Part shown: positions 19,967 to 29,343 of the stretch, one piece after another
How positions within the stretch are numbered: position 1 is the stretch's first letter
Layout of the letters: each line of letters begins with the position of its first letter
NCBI RefSeq assembly: GCF_039543225.1
Contig: NZ_BAABJI010000002.1
Coordinates: 1,922,001-1,986,000, forward strand
Source of the DNA: Mucilaginibacter defluvii
GTDB lineage: Bacteria > Bacteroidota > Bacteroidia > Sphingobacteriales > Sphingobacteriaceae
Reading direction: 5' to 3'
DNA length: 64,000 nucleotides
Notes under the pieces: generated by a model
Seen by the model: the letters and a program-made list of their open reading frames with translations, nothing else
Told to the model about the DNA's origin: nothing
Database searches by the model: none
Made by a program: the position numbers and the translations under genes

Positions 19967-20494
19967 CTATTTCTTTTTGTTGTTTAACTCTTGTTTTAAT
20001 GTGTTCAACACCTCGCGCATTTTGGCGGTTATGTTGTCACGATGCTTTTCGGCCAGGCCTAAAAAGGCGGTGGCTTTTTCATAATTACCGTTGCGATAAC
20101 TTATGGTGGCTACATGTACCAGCGCCGCCACATGATCGTTAACCGTACGCAGCGGATATTGGGCGGCTATTTCAAAATGCTTTTCGGCTTCCTCATAATC
20201 CCGCTTTTGCAGGCTGATGCTACCAAATATAAATTCATAAAACCCGCGCCGCTTTTTACCCAAATAATTAGGGTTATGAATTTGAAGCAGCAGCTTTTCG
20301 GCCTTATCAAACTCCTTATGGTGAAATTGCTTGGCGGCTAAAATAACGGTGCCTTCCTTAAAATATCCCCACACTACCAAACCTGCCAGCATTACCGCAA
20401 CCGCGGTGAGCTGATAGGTTTGATAATATGCGAACACAACGGCCAAAGCCAAAAACAAAAGCGTTACTATAATACGCGCTTTGTTAGTGAACAT
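19967..20494 (-). CDS. Membrane-anchored TPR-like protein
   Basis: A 175-residue protein with two N-terminal transmembrane segments (about 8-25 and 28-46) followed by helical repeats that fit two or three tetratricopeptide units: FHHKEFDKAEKLLLQI, SLQKRDYEEAEKHFEIA and YRNGNYEKATAFLGLA each show the A/G-x-A-x-x-x-F/L spacing. It is adjacent to the response-regulator gene (stop and start share one base) and probably co-transcribed with the two-component system. It may be a docking or assembly protein; no specific role is known. Confidence 0.75.
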   Translation of the reverse strand: MFTNKARIIVTLLFLALAVVFAYYQTYQLTAVAVMLAGLVVWGYFKEGTVILAAKQFHHKEFDKAEKLLLQIHNPNYLGKKRRGFYEFIFGSISLQKRDYEEAEKHFEIAAQYPLRTVNDHVAALVHVATISYRNGNYEKATAFLGLAEKHRDNITAKMREVLNTLKQELNNKKK

Positions 20495-21201
20495 TAGTGA
20501 TGATCTTCGGTAAACTTATAACCTACCCCACGTATCGAGTGAAAATACACCGGATTTTTAGGATCAGGTTCAAAATATTTACGGAAGGTGAGTATAAAGT
20601 TATCAATTGTACGGGTTGACGGATATACATCATAATTCCATACAGTCTCCAATATCTGCTCGCGCGATACCGCCTCATTGCGGCGCTCTATCAGCAGCTT
20701 AAGCAGCATGGTTTCCTTTTTAGTAAGAGCAGTGATAGAGCCATCCTCGTTAACCAGCTCAAACGAGTTAAAGTGGATGGTTTTATCGCCAATCTTATAA
20801 CTGTTAAATTCTTTCAGGTCCTCACCTTTCAGGCTGCGTTTTACCAGGTTATTAACACGTAGTATCAACTCTTCCAGATTGAAAGGCTTGGTCAGGTAAT
20901 CATCAGCGCCTTTTTTTAGGCCTGATATCTTGTCCTCATTGGTGTTTTTAGCGGTCAGGAACATGATCGGTACCTCGCTGTTCTCCAGCCTGATGGTTTC
21001 GGCAACCACAAAGCCGTCAATTTCGGGCATCATTACATCCAGTATAATCAGGTTGAAGCGCTCCTCTTTAAACAGTTGCAGCGCTTTTTTTCCGTTTTTG
21101 GCGGTTGATACCTTGTAGCCCTCAAGCTCAAGGTTAAGTTTTATAGCTTCCAGCAGGTGTTCTTCGTCCTCTGCTAATAATATACGTTTTTTGTGTTGCA
21201 T
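20494..21201 (-). CDS. OmpR-family response regulator
   Basis: A 235-residue regulator. The receiver domain (about 1-120) has the acidic DE pair near residue 11, the phospho-acceptor Asp in LIILDVMMPEIDG and the conserved Lys in TKPFNLEEL. The C-terminal winged-helix (about 140-235) has LTKKETMLLKLL and RTIDNFI followed by RGVGYKF, typical of OmpR/PhoB DNA-binding domains. Encoded directly after its histidine kinase (10-nt gap). The target genes cannot be read; its place within the haem cluster is notable. Confidence 0.95.
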   Translation of the reverse strand: MQHKKRILLAEDEEHLLEAIKLNLELEGYKVSTAKNGKKALQLFKEERFNLIILDVMMPEIDGFVVAETIRLENSEVPIMFLTAKNTNEDKISGLKKGADDYLTKPFNLEELILRVNNLVKRSLKGEDLKEFNSYKIGDKTIHFNSFELVNEDGSITALTKKETMLLKLLIERRNEAVSREQILETVWNYDVYPSTRTIDNFILTFRKYFEPDPKNPVYFHSIRGVGYKFTEDHH

Positions 21202-21211
21202 GTTATGTGTT

Positions 21212-22087
21212 TTAGGTTAATCCGAAAGTAACTTCAAATATACTGCCTGATGGATTGTTATCTTTTACCTTTATGCTGGCCTGATGTTTATCAAGCACCT
21301 GCTTAACAATGTATAACCCCAAACCAGTGCCTTTTGTGTTACGGGTTTCTTCGCTGCCTACGCGGTAAAAACGGTCAAATATACGGGCCTTTTCGGTATC
21401 AGCTATACCGATGCCGTTATCCGCCACCTCAAAAAATATTTGTCCGTCGTTTTTGTATAATTTTACATCTACAGACTGGCAAGGGCTTGAGTATTTTACC
21501 GCGTTTTCTATCAGATTGGTAACTACCGAGGTAAGGGCGAATTTGTCGCCGGTTATTTCAATTTTAGGTTCGATCTCGGCATTGATGATCTGCTGGTTAC
21601 AATCGCATTTGCTGATCTGTAAACGGTTAACAATATTATCAACAAGGTTTGACAGGTTGAAACTTGCCTTTGGAAAAGTGTAAGAACTGTTCTCAATTTT
21701 TGAGGCCAGCAGCATATTCTCTACCATATCATCCAAACGTTCAATATCGTTAAGCGACTTGTCAATAAAATCAAGCACCTGAGCCTTAGTCAGATCGCGC
21801 TTTTGTATAGTTTGCAACAACAGTTTGATAGATGCCAGCGGCGATTTCAGCTCATGCGTTACGGATAGTAAAAAGTTCTTCTTTTGCTCCTGTAGCTTGC
21901 GCTCACGGTTCATTGATTTATGCAGATAGAACGCGCCCAAAAAGAACACGCCTACAAACATGCACCCTTCGCCCATGATCATGCCGCTGCGCTCTGGTTG
22001 CATTTTAACCAGCATATATCCCCACCAGATCAGCTCAGCTACAGCGTAAGTAATTAACGCGTAAAATATGATTAATGACCTTTTCAT
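21212..22087 (-). CDS. Sensor histidine kinase
   Basis: A 291-residue kinase with two N-terminal membrane helices (about 6-24 and 38-56) and almost no sensing loop between them. The HisKA domain carries the phospho-His in LSVTHELKSPLASIKLLL; the HATPase domain shows the N box NLIENAVKYS, G1 DNGIGI and G2 GTGLGLYI. There is no HAMP or PAS domain, so it may sense the membrane or a partner. It heads the pair with the response regulator 10 nt downstream and sits 47 nt after hemL. Confidence 0.95.
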   Translation of the reverse strand: MKRSLIIFYALITYAVAELIWWGYMLVKMQPERSGMIMGEGCMFVGVFFLGAFYLHKSMNRERKLQEQKKNFLLSVTHELKSPLASIKLLLQTIQKRDLTKAQVLDFIDKSLNDIERLDDMVENMLLASKIENSSYTFPKASFNLSNLVDNIVNRLQISKCDCNQQIINAEIEPKIEITGDKFALTSVVTNLIENAVKYSSPCQSVDVKLYKNDGQIFFEVADNGIGIADTEKARIFDRFYRVGSEETRNTKGTGLGLYIVKQVLDKHQASIKVKDNNPSGSIFEVTFGLT

Positions 22088-22134
22088 CGTCTACAATTCT
22101 GATATGCTTTTATATAACCAATACCGCTAATTTA

Positions 22135-23505
22135 TTAATTATTAGGCCTGAACACTACATCCAGACTATCAAATATAGCACGTTTAGCTTTTTCGAGATC
22201 AGTTTTGGTATGGGCTGATGAAATAAAACCTACTTCGTAGCCCGAAGGACCAAAATAAACACCCCGGTTCAACAGTTCGCGGTGCATTTTTTTGAATTTC
22301 TCCATACTTGCCGGGTCAATATCTTCCGCCGTGCGGATATCCTTATCCGTAAACGCGAACCAGAATATGGAGCCTATGCTGAATATTTTTAATTTATAAT
22401 TACGGGCTGTTGCAAAGCGCTGTATCGCCTCGGTAAACTCTTGCGCTTTGTTGTTCAGATCACGGTAAAAGCCCATGCGTAGCAGCTCGGTAATTTGCGC
22501 AATGCCTGCGCCCATAGCTACCGGGTTGCCCGATAATGTACCTGCCTGGTAAACGCTGCCCACCGGCGATATATGATCCATAATTTGTGCCGATGCACCG
22601 TAAGCGCCCACAGGCATACCGCCGCCGATAATTTTACCATAAGTAATAATATCCGGCTTGATCTGGTAATAACCTGCAGCACCCTCAAAGCCTACACGGA
22701 AACCTGATATCACCTCATCAAATATCAGCATGGTACCGTTGGCGGTACATATCTCACGTAGAAATTGCAGGTACTCTTTATGCTGTAAAAGCAAACCGTT
22801 GTTAGCCGGTATGGGCTCGATAATAACGGCGGCTATCTGATCCTTAAATTCTTCAAAGGCTTTTTGCAGCGCTTCCTTATCATTTAATGATACCACTATA
22901 GTTTCATCAGCGAATGATTTAGGTACGCCTGCCGATGATGTTTCGCCAAAGGTTACCAGGCCTGAACCTGCTTTAACCAGTAACGAATCGGAGTGGCCAT
23001 GGTAGCAGCCTTCAAACTTTAATATCTTATCGCGTTTGGTATAACCCCTTGCCAGCCTGATGGCCGACATTACTGCCTCGGTACCCGAGCTCACAAAGCG
23101 TATCTTTTCAATGTATTTATTATTTTTCAGGATGAGTTCGGCCAGCTCATTCTCCAATGCTGTTGGCGCACCAAACGACATACCATTTTGGATAGTTTCA
23201 ACCACCTTTTCGCGCACTTTGGCATTATTATGGCCAAGGATCAGCGGACCCCATGAACAGCAAAAATCAATAAACTGGTTACCGTCGGCATCCCACACAT
23301 GGCAGCCATCGCCTTTTTGTATAAAAAGCGGCGTACCGTAAACCGACTTAAACGCCCTTACCGGCGAGTTAACCCCACCCGGAAAGTAGGTTTTAGCCTT
23401 CTCATACAATTCGGCAGATTTTTCCCTGCTTATATCCGGCTTGGCAGTAGTGCTCACCGGCTTACCCTCGTCATCTGAAAATATCTTCTTTATTGAATCG
23501 AACAT
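22135..23505 (-). CDS. hemL: Glutamate-1-semialdehyde 2,1-aminomutase
   Basis: HemL (456 residues) converts glutamate-1-semialdehyde to 5-aminolevulinate with PLP, the second step of the C5 pathway started by HemA. The conserved block FPGGVNSPVRAF, the PLP-phosphate site VSSGTEAVMSAIRLARGYT (in part) and the Schiff-base Lys in TYGKIIGGGMPVGAYG are present. It has an N-terminal extension of about 25 residues before the usual start (MFDSIKKIFSDDEGKP); a later in-frame start is not obvious, so the extension is probably real. Part of the haem cluster. Confidence 0.96.
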   Translation of the reverse strand: MFDSIKKIFSDDEGKPVSTTAKPDISREKSAELYEKAKTYFPGGVNSPVRAFKSVYGTPLFIQKGDGCHVWDADGNQFIDFCCSWGPLILGHNNAKVREKVVETIQNGMSFGAPTALENELAELILKNNKYIEKIRFVSSGTEAVMSAIRLARGYTKRDKILKFEGCYHGHSDSLLVKAGSGLVTFGETSSAGVPKSFADETIVVSLNDKEALQKAFEEFKDQIAAVIIEPIPANNGLLLQHKEYLQFLREICTANGTMLIFDEVISGFRVGFEGAAGYYQIKPDIITYGKIIGGGMPVGAYGASAQIMDHISPVGSVYQAGTLSGNPVAMGAGIAQITELLRMGFYRDLNNKAQEFTEAIQRFATARNYKLKIFSIGSIFWFAFTDKDIRTAEDIDPASMEKFKKMHRELLNRGVYFGPSGYEVGFISSAHTKTDLEKAKRAIFDSLDVVFRPNN

Positions 23506-23575
23506 TTTATTTATTTGCTGAAAGCTGAAAGCATAAAGCTTAAAGCTTTTGTTTGTTTTCGTTATTCATCGCCAT

Positions 23576-23652
23576 TGTCATGCTGAGCTTGTCGAAGCAT
23601 TGGCCGCTTTGTTAGTCCTTCGCTCGCACCTTTCGACACGCCATGGGTGACA
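23576..23652. repeat. Degenerate copy of TGTCATGCTGAGCTTGTCGAAG repeat
   Basis: TGTCATGCTGAGCTTGTCGAAGC in two short arms with a decayed right arm (TTTCGACAC...GGGTGACA). It lies between hemL and hemB and matches the element at 18731-18810. Confidence 0.7.
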
Positions 23653-23654
23653 GC

Positions 23655-24626
23655 CTACAGCCACTTATTCTCCAACACTTCCTTAGCGTGGTAGGTTAAA
23701 ATGGCGGTAGCGCCTGCCCGGCGGATGCTCAGCAATACCTCGGTAATGGCACGCTGTTCATTAAGCCAGCCGTTTTGTATGGCGGCTTTGATCATGGCAT
23801 ATTCACCGCTTACGTTGTAGGCCGCTATGGGCAACTCGGTGCTATCCTTTAATAGCTTGATCACATCCAGGTAAGGCAATGCCGGTTTAACCATCAGGAA
23901 ATCGGCACCCTCGGCTTCATCTAAACGGGCCTCGATTAATGCCTCGCGCTGATTAGCCGGATTCATCTGGTAACCTTTTTTGTCGCCAAATTTAGGTGCA
24001 GAGTTCAGCGCATCCCTGAACGGACCATAGAATGCACTGGCATATTTAGCCGAATACGACATGATGCTTACGTGTTTAAAACCATTCTCATCCAGCACCC
24101 GGCGTATGTAACCCACACGGCCGTCCATCATGTCCGACGGAGCGATAATGTCAGCACCGCTTTGAGCATGTGCCAGGGCCATTTTGCCTAATACCTCCAA
24201 CGTTTCATCATTCAGTATCTCACCGTTTTCCACAATACCATCGTGGCCATCGCTGCTGTATGGGTCCATGGCCACGTCGGTAATTATGCAGGCTTCCGGA
24301 AATTCCTTTTTTACCTGGCTGATCGCTCGCAGGTAAAGGCTTCCTTCGCGGTGGCTTTCGGTAGCGAGTTTATCTTTCAGCGCTTCCTCAATATTTGGGA
24401 ACAAATCAAACGACGTTAAGCCCAGCTTCATGCAGCTCTCTACCTCGCGCAGCAGGTTATCAATAGAATACCTGTAAATGCCCGGCATGGAGGCTACCTC
24501 CGTTTTTTGGTTTTCACCATCCACAATAAACAGCGGAAATATCAGGTTAGCTGCACTCACATGTGTCTCCTGCACCATTTGGCGTATCGCTTCACTTTTC
24601 CTGTTTCTTCTTGGTCGTTGTAACAT
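23655..24626 (-). CDS. hemB: Porphobilinogen synthase (5-aminolevulinate dehydratase)
   Basis: HemB (323 residues) condenses two 5-aminolevulinate molecules to porphobilinogen. The N-terminal RPRRNRKSEAIRQMV, the active-site lysine strands SIMSYSAKYASAFYGPFR and MVKPALPYLD, and the aspartate-type metal-site region DVAMDPYSSDGHDG (which lacks the three-Cys zinc site, indicating a magnesium-type enzyme) are visible. Cytoplasmic, in the haem cluster between hemL and hemCD. Confidence 0.97.
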   Translation of the reverse strand: MLQRPRRNRKSEAIRQMVQETHVSAANLIFPLFIVDGENQKTEVASMPGIYRYSIDNLLREVESCMKLGLTSFDLFPNIEEALKDKLATESHREGSLYLRAISQVKKEFPEACIITDVAMDPYSSDGHDGIVENGEILNDETLEVLGKMALAHAQSGADIIAPSDMMDGRVGYIRRVLDENGFKHVSIMSYSAKYASAFYGPFRDALNSAPKFGDKKGYQMNPANQREALIEARLDEAEGADFLMVKPALPYLDVIKLLKDSTELPIAAYNVSGEYAMIKAAIQNGWLNEQRAITEVLLSIRRAGATAILTYHAKEVLENKWL

Positions 24627-24640
24627 AAGCTCAGTCCTTG

Positions 24641-24715
24641 GACGATAGTCGATGGTCCATGGTTTTCTTGTATATATCTAAAATATCTATGGTCTATCGA
24701 CTATGGACCATGGAC
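24641..24715. repeat. Inverted repeat of ATGGTCCAT words
   Basis: GATAGTCGATGGTCCATGG on the left and CTATCGACTATGGACCATGG on the right form a hairpin with ATGGTCCAT/ATGGACCAT arms. It fills the 88-nt hemB-hemCD spacer. Confidence 0.65.
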
Positions 24716-26289
24716 TAAATTCCAAACACCGCTTCGGCCAATCCTACCTCATCGGGCGAGAAAGGCAGCGTGTAGCGTACACCCATTTCTTCAAATTTCT
24801 TACCGGTCGATTTGCCTATAGCGATCACTTTTTGATGTGGATCGAGCAGGTTATCCGCAAAATAAGCATCAACGTTTGATGGGCTGGTGAATATTACCAC
24901 ATCTGCCGAGCTGGCTTCCACGTCTTCTTCCAGCACGGTTTCGTAAACCGGCAGATCGATGATCCTGGTATCGGCTGATAAACCCTGGTGAATACTCCGC
25001 ATCGGGCTTGCCGCCCCCGGGAAAGTTACGGTAGTACCGTTGGCTAACGCGGCAAACTCCGCCGCAACATCGGCTGTATCGGTGCCTTCGCCGGTAAAGT
25101 CGGCAAAGTAGCCGTGGCGGCGCAGCGCATCTTCTGAGCCGCTGCCCATCACTCCGAACTTTACTTTTTTAGGCAGTTGCGGGTCGAGTTTAAAAAAGTA
25201 TTCCACCGCGTTCTTGCTGGTAAAAAACACCCAGTCGGTATTACGCAGTATAAACGGATCGAGCTTGGTAATTACCGCTACGGTACGTATCAGCGAGCGG
25301 GCCTCAATCTCAATATTGTTTTTTGATAACGCTTTACGGAAATAACTATTCTCGCTCACCTCGCGCGAGATGAACACTTTAGCCGGATGCTTGCGTTCGG
25401 CACTAAACCGGGCCACAATTTTTTCGGCCAGGCCTTCGGTGGTATCGGTTTCTACAAATAAACGGTCGGGGAAACCCTCGCCGGTATCGGCCTTTGAAGT
25501 AAATACCTGGAATTTATTTTCATCCTTACGGCAGTAGCAACCTAATGGCAGGTGGCAGCCACCGCCAAACAGCTTAAGCACTTTGCGCTCTACCGCCAGT
25601 TCTTCGGCAACATTGGCATGGTTAAGGGCTTGCAGCGTCTCAAATAGCTCCGGGTCGTTTTCCCTTATTTGTATGGCCAACGCACCTTGTGCGGGCGCAG
25701 GTATCAGTTCGGTTGGTGTTAATTCTTCTACATGAAATTCGCTCAGGTCTAACCCTAAACGGGCAACACCGGCCTTGGCCAGCATAATGGCATCATAATC
25801 CTCGTCGCGCAGTTTACCTATGCGGGTCGGCACGTTACCACGCAGATCCTCGATCTCCAGGTCAGGGCGAACAGCTAATAACTGCGCCTTGCGCCTGTTG
25901 GATGATGTGCCTACAATAGCGCCATATTTAACCGACAGCTTTTGGCGCACATCCACACAATCCTTCAATATAAGCAACAGCTCGGCAGGGTCCTCACGTT
26001 CAGATACCGCGGCGATGATGAGCCCCGGCGGGTTTTCGGTCGGCAGATCCTTATGCGAGTGCACGGCCAGGTCAATGGTACCGGCAAGCAGTTCTTCTTC
26101 CAGTTCCTTGGTAAAAAAGCCCTTGCCTTCCAGTTTATCAAAACTCAGGTTCAGTATGCGGTCGCCCTGGGTTTTAATGATCTTTAATTCGGCTTTAATA
26201 TTTATAGCTGCCAAACTATCCTTAACAAAGTTGGCTTGCCATAGCGCGAGGTCGCTTCCGCGGGTTCCTATTATGAGTGTCCTATCCAA
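24715..26289 (-). CDS. hemC: Hydroxymethylbilane synthase - uroporphyrinogen-III synthase fusion (HemC-HemD)
   Basis: A 524-residue fusion joining two consecutive haem enzymes. Residues 1 to ~300 are HemC: GTRGSDLALWQA at the start, KDLPTENPPGL, and the dipyrromethane-cofactor Cys245 in FGGGCHLPLG. Residues ~304-524 are HemD-like: KVFISREV at its start, VFFTSKNAVEYFF, then DVVIFTSPSNVDAYF and AIGKSTGKKFEEMG, the weakly conserved pattern of uroporphyrinogen-III synthase. The linker is short. HemC makes the linear tetrapyrrole and HemD closes it; a fusion would allow direct transfer. The arrangement is recurrent in Bacteroidota. Confidence 0.94.
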   Translation of the reverse strand: MDRTLIIGTRGSDLALWQANFVKDSLAAINIKAELKIIKTQGDRILNLSFDKLEGKGFFTKELEEELLAGTIDLAVHSHKDLPTENPPGLIIAAVSEREDPAELLLILKDCVDVRQKLSVKYGAIVGTSSNRRKAQLLAVRPDLEIEDLRGNVPTRIGKLRDEDYDAIMLAKAGVARLGLDLSEFHVEELTPTELIPAPAQGALAIQIRENDPELFETLQALNHANVAEELAVERKVLKLFGGGCHLPLGCYCRKDENKFQVFTSKADTGEGFPDRLFVETDTTEGLAEKIVARFSAERKHPAKVFISREVSENSYFRKALSKNNIEIEARSLIRTVAVITKLDPFILRNTDWVFFTSKNAVEYFFKLDPQLPKKVKFGVMGSGSEDALRRHGYFADFTGEGTDTADVAAEFAALANGTTVTFPGAASPMRSIHQGLSADTRIIDLPVYETVLEEDVEASSADVVIFTSPSNVDAYFADNLLDPHQKVIAIGKSTGKKFEEMGVRYTLPFSPDEVGLAEAVFGI

Positions 26290-26406
26290 AAGATATTATG
26301 TATTAGCGACCACAAATTTAGTTTTTTACGGCTTTGATTTATTTAATTATTAACGATATGAAATTGAAGTGACTGAAAAGCCTGCAAGCTAACGCTATAG
26401 CTGTTG

Positions 26407-27237
26407 TTATCGCAGATGTCTATCTAACTGCGCGAACAATGCTTTACTATCGCTCGGGCGTTTGGCATCGGTATCAACAATTTTTCCGGCAGCGTTTACA
26501 ATAACGTAGGTAAGCATTAATATGCGTCTTGAGGTGTCATGCACAGCATCCTGAAACAGCCGGGCGTATTTTTCATCACTTACAAAAATATGCGTGCCTT
26601 CCACATCGTATTTGTCTACCTGCTTTTTCCAAAGATATTTGTTTCCTTGTGAGATATACAGGTAACCCACTTTGCCGGATTGACGGTATTTATCCTTCAA
26701 CGGTTTTGTAAAATCCCTGAATTCGGCCATACAAGGGCCGCAGGTTGTACCCCAAAAGTCAACGTAAACTACTTTGCCTTTAAAATTATCGACTATAATT
26801 TTATTAAGATCAGCTTCACTTTCATCAATATCTACAAACTTTATCTTTTTATTTTGCGGATCAAGCGTTAGTGCCCAAACAAATTTGGCTCCGGTAAACA
26901 ACACCATCAACACAAAGGTTAAGGCCAGCGGCTTAGCTATTTTACCGGTTGCCCGTTTATACTTTATAAGCAACCACACTCCCCCTATTAACAATGCTAA
27001 TACCAATAAGCTTTTCAGATAGATCAGCATATTCAGGGTGGAATTACGCTCGAGGATGTTGTCTAGAATATGTGCTTTTTGTTCACGGCTGAGGTCATAA
27101 ACACTTTGTACTACGTTGATCATTTCTTCGCGTACATCTTTCTCCCAAGCCAGGCGATGTTCGGCAATATCAATACCCAACCACGGAATAACCGCCAGCA
27201 TAATTGCCGCCACCCAAAAAAGCCTTGATTTTATCAT
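26407..27237 (-). CDS. Membrane-anchored thioredoxin-family protein (TlpA/ResA-like)
   Basis: A 276-residue protein with three predicted membrane helices (about 7-23, 68-88 and 101-121) and a C-terminal thioredoxin-fold domain from about residue 140. The redox motif is CGPC at residues 166-169 within DFWGTTCGPCMAEF. It resembles TlpA/ResA-type oxidoreductases that act on exported proteins such as cytochrome c. It sits between hemCD and hemA, suggesting a role in cytochrome maturation, but this is inference from position only. Spacing to hemCD (about 117 nt) suggests a separate promoter. Confidence 0.85.
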   Translation of the reverse strand: MIKSRLFWVAAIMLAVIPWLGIDIAEHRLAWEKDVREEMINVVQSVYDLSREQKAHILDNILERNSTLNMLIYLKSLLVLALLIGGVWLLIKYKRATGKIAKPLALTFVLMVLFTGAKFVWALTLDPQNKKIKFVDIDESEADLNKIIVDNFKGKVVYVDFWGTTCGPCMAEFRDFTKPLKDKYRQSGKVGYLYISQGNKYLWKKQVDKYDVEGTHIFVSDEKYARLFQDAVHDTSRRILMLTYVIVNAAGKIVDTDAKRPSDSKALFAQLDRHLR

Positions 27238-27320
27238 ATTGCAATGTAAATAAAATAATTACATCGTAAATAATACAATACTTAAACTATCAAAGCACCC
27301 TGAAAAAGCTAAATTGCGCC

Positions 27321-27812
27321 ATGCGTTTACCCTTTTGCTTATTATTGCTCACAATTTTGGCAGCGGCTTGCTCCAATGAGAAGGTGGACGAGCACATAGC
27401 GGCAACGATAGATAGCAACGCAAAAAATTGGGTAGTTAAAAACCTCGCCGATAAGCCGGGCTACAAATCTGTTAACTATAGCCGCATAGATAGCATAGTT
27501 CTTTCCTATCGAAACGATAGCGCGTACATCCGCCTTGAGGATTCAATAATGCAGATAGAGGCCTTGCGTTTCCAGGAAATGGGCGAGAATTTCAAGTTAT
27601 TTAACGAGCGAAAAGAGAGCGGATATTATGAAAAGAAACAAGCCGAATACCGGAAAAAGCAGGAGCGTATTAAGCAAAAGGTAGAGCCAAATTTTATAGG
27701 CTACAAGGTAGATCACCACTTTACGGTTACAGATAGCAGCGGTGCCGCTTTACTAAATAAGTATATTTTGTGTTTTGACAAGAATGGAAACCTGACCCGG
27801 GTTATACGATAA
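27321..27812 (+). CDS. Small hypothetical lipoprotein
   Basis: A 163-residue protein with a signal sequence and lipobox (LAAACSNEK, Cys17). The mature part is Lys/Glu-rich with a coiled-coil-like middle (residues ~95-125). It is the only plus-strand gene inside the minus-strand haem cluster, lying convergent with hemA (3-nt gap). No known family recognised. Confidence 0.65.
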   Translation: MRLPFCLLLLTILAAACSNEKVDEHIAATIDSNAKNWVVKNLADKPGYKSVNYSRIDSIVLSYRNDSAYIRLEDSIMQIEALRFQEMGENFKLFNERKESGYYEKKQAEYRKKQERIKQKVEPNFIGYKVDHHFTVTDSSGAALLNKYILCFDKNGNLTRVIR

Positions 27813-27815
27813 GTA

Positions 27816-29042
27816 TTAATTACCGTTGATCAATATATCCTTCGCCATAACCATGGGTACGCTGATATATTTTTTCTCCATATAGCTGATCACCTTCTCC
27901 AACACCTCGCGCGATTGCTGGTCAAGGCTTTGTACTTCATCAACAAAAACGGTATTTAAGGCCGTAGTGCGAATTTCCTTAATTTTTTCGGGCACCTGGC
28001 GCATGGCTATCTCCACACGGCGTTGCTTAAGCTGCAGGTTAAACTCAGTGATGTTTTCGTCAATAATCGCTTCGGCGTGTACCAGTTCCTGGTAACGCTC
28101 CTGCAGGTTGCGTTTAGCCACCTCGTTAAGCGAATGTACCTCGATAAAGTTTACCGGGAACTGCTCCAATACGTCGGCAGCTGTATCATTAGGCACAGCA
28201 AGGTCAACTATGGTTTTTCGTCCGGTTTCACCATTTAATAATGATGCATATAATTCAGGCGTGATGATAGGCAATGTTGCTGACGTACAGGTAATGATAG
28301 CATCAAACCCGTTTTTATAGTTGGCCAGCTCTTCAAGTCCGTAAGCCTTGCCGCCCAGATCAGCAGCTAACTGCTCGGCGTTGCCTACCGTCCGGTTAAA
28401 CACGGTGAAGTTACTGAATTTATGTTTTTGAAGATACTTGCTCAGGTTACGGTTGGTTTCGCCGGCGCCGATAATCAGGATGCGTGCGTTTGAGCAAAGC
28501 TTAAGATCCTTTAATTTACGGTAAGCCAGTGATACTACAGAGATTGGGTTTTTAGAGATATTGGTATGTGTATATACCTCTTTTGCGGTTTTAACTACAC
28601 AACCCATCACCATACGCAGGTAATCGCCGGTAAGGCCGCCTTCCCTGCCTTGCTCGTAAGCTTTGCGTATCTGGGCCAAGATTTCCTTTTCGCCAACTAC
28701 CAAACTTTCTAACGAGCAGGAGGTACGTAGCAAGTGGTTCAATGCGTCCTGGCCTTCGTAAATAACAGCAGCATCCATAAAGGTACCCATGTAGTGTGAG
28801 CATAAGCCCATCTCAAGCGAACCAATAAATTTCTCTGCAAAAGGCCTGTCAACCTCCTGCGAGGTAGCCATAACGAATACTACACGGTTACAGGTAGCCA
28901 GATAAAATAATTCGGAGATGCCAAATTCAACCTTAACCCTTTGAAGTTTAACGGTCAGATCCTCCTGGCATATCACCAATTTCCCCAACTCCTTCAGCTC
29001 GATCTGTTTGTGCGTAAAAGCTATAACCTTTAAATACTTCAA
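27816..29042 (-). CDS. hemA: Glutamyl-tRNA reductase
   Basis: HemA (408 residues) reduces glutamyl-tRNA(Glu) to glutamate-1-semialdehyde with NADPH, the regulated first step of C5 haem synthesis. The catalytic cysteine lies in LATCNRVVFV; SLVVGEKEILAQI and the NADPH fold ILIIGAGETNRNLSKYL follow, and the C-terminal dimerisation helices (residues ~310-400) are intact. A TAnnTTTG-like element lies just upstream on the minus strand. It is the first gene of the haem cluster in transcription order. Confidence 0.96.
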   Translation of the reverse strand: MKYLKVIAFTHKQIELKELGKLVICQEDLTVKLQRVKVEFGISELFYLATCNRVVFVMATSQEVDRPFAEKFIGSLEMGLCSHYMGTFMDAAVIYEGQDALNHLLRTSCSLESLVVGEKEILAQIRKAYEQGREGGLTGDYLRMVMGCVVKTAKEVYTHTNISKNPISVVSLAYRKLKDLKLCSNARILIIGAGETNRNLSKYLQKHKFSNFTVFNRTVGNAEQLAADLGGKAYGLEELANYKNGFDAIITCTSATLPIITPELYASLLNGETGRKTIVDLAVPNDTAADVLEQFPVNFIEVHSLNEVAKRNLQERYQELVHAEAIIDENITEFNLQLKQRRVEIAMRQVPEKIKEIRTTALNTVFVDEVQSLDQQSREVLEKVISYMEKKYISVPMVMAKDILINGN

Positions 29043-29064
29043 AGCAGTTTTAAATTTAACCCAA

Positions 29065-29098
29065 CAAAAATAACAGGAATAAAAACCCCTTATGTCAA
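29065..29098 (-). promoter_or_regulatory. Possible hemA promoter
   Basis: On the minus strand TATTTTTG (plus 29065-29072) matches TAnnTTTG, with TTG (plus CAA 29096-29098) 23 nt upstream. The start codon is 22 nt downstream. Confidence 0.45.
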
Positions 29099-29343
29099 CA
29101 CTTTGTCAAACAGCCGTATTTAGAATGTATATAAATAACATACATTTCTTGATTACGGGGCCGCAAATAAACATTTTTCAGCCCGCACCTGCAACATGGC
29201 AAAACAATATTTTGCGTTTGCCGCTTATCACTTATCCATATTAGCAAGTACCTGTTAATTGGCTACATGGTTGCCTGCATTAATTTATAATTATGCAGGG
29301 CGGTGCTTTTCAACAGGTTATTATCCGGCTACAAAACTGATAC
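29099..29343. other. hemA-DoxX intergenic region
   Basis: No open reading frame of note. It holds an inverted repeat AATGTAT (29124-29130) / ATACATT (29140-29146) that could be an operator for either divergent gene. Otherwise I see nothing recognisable. Confidence 0.4.
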
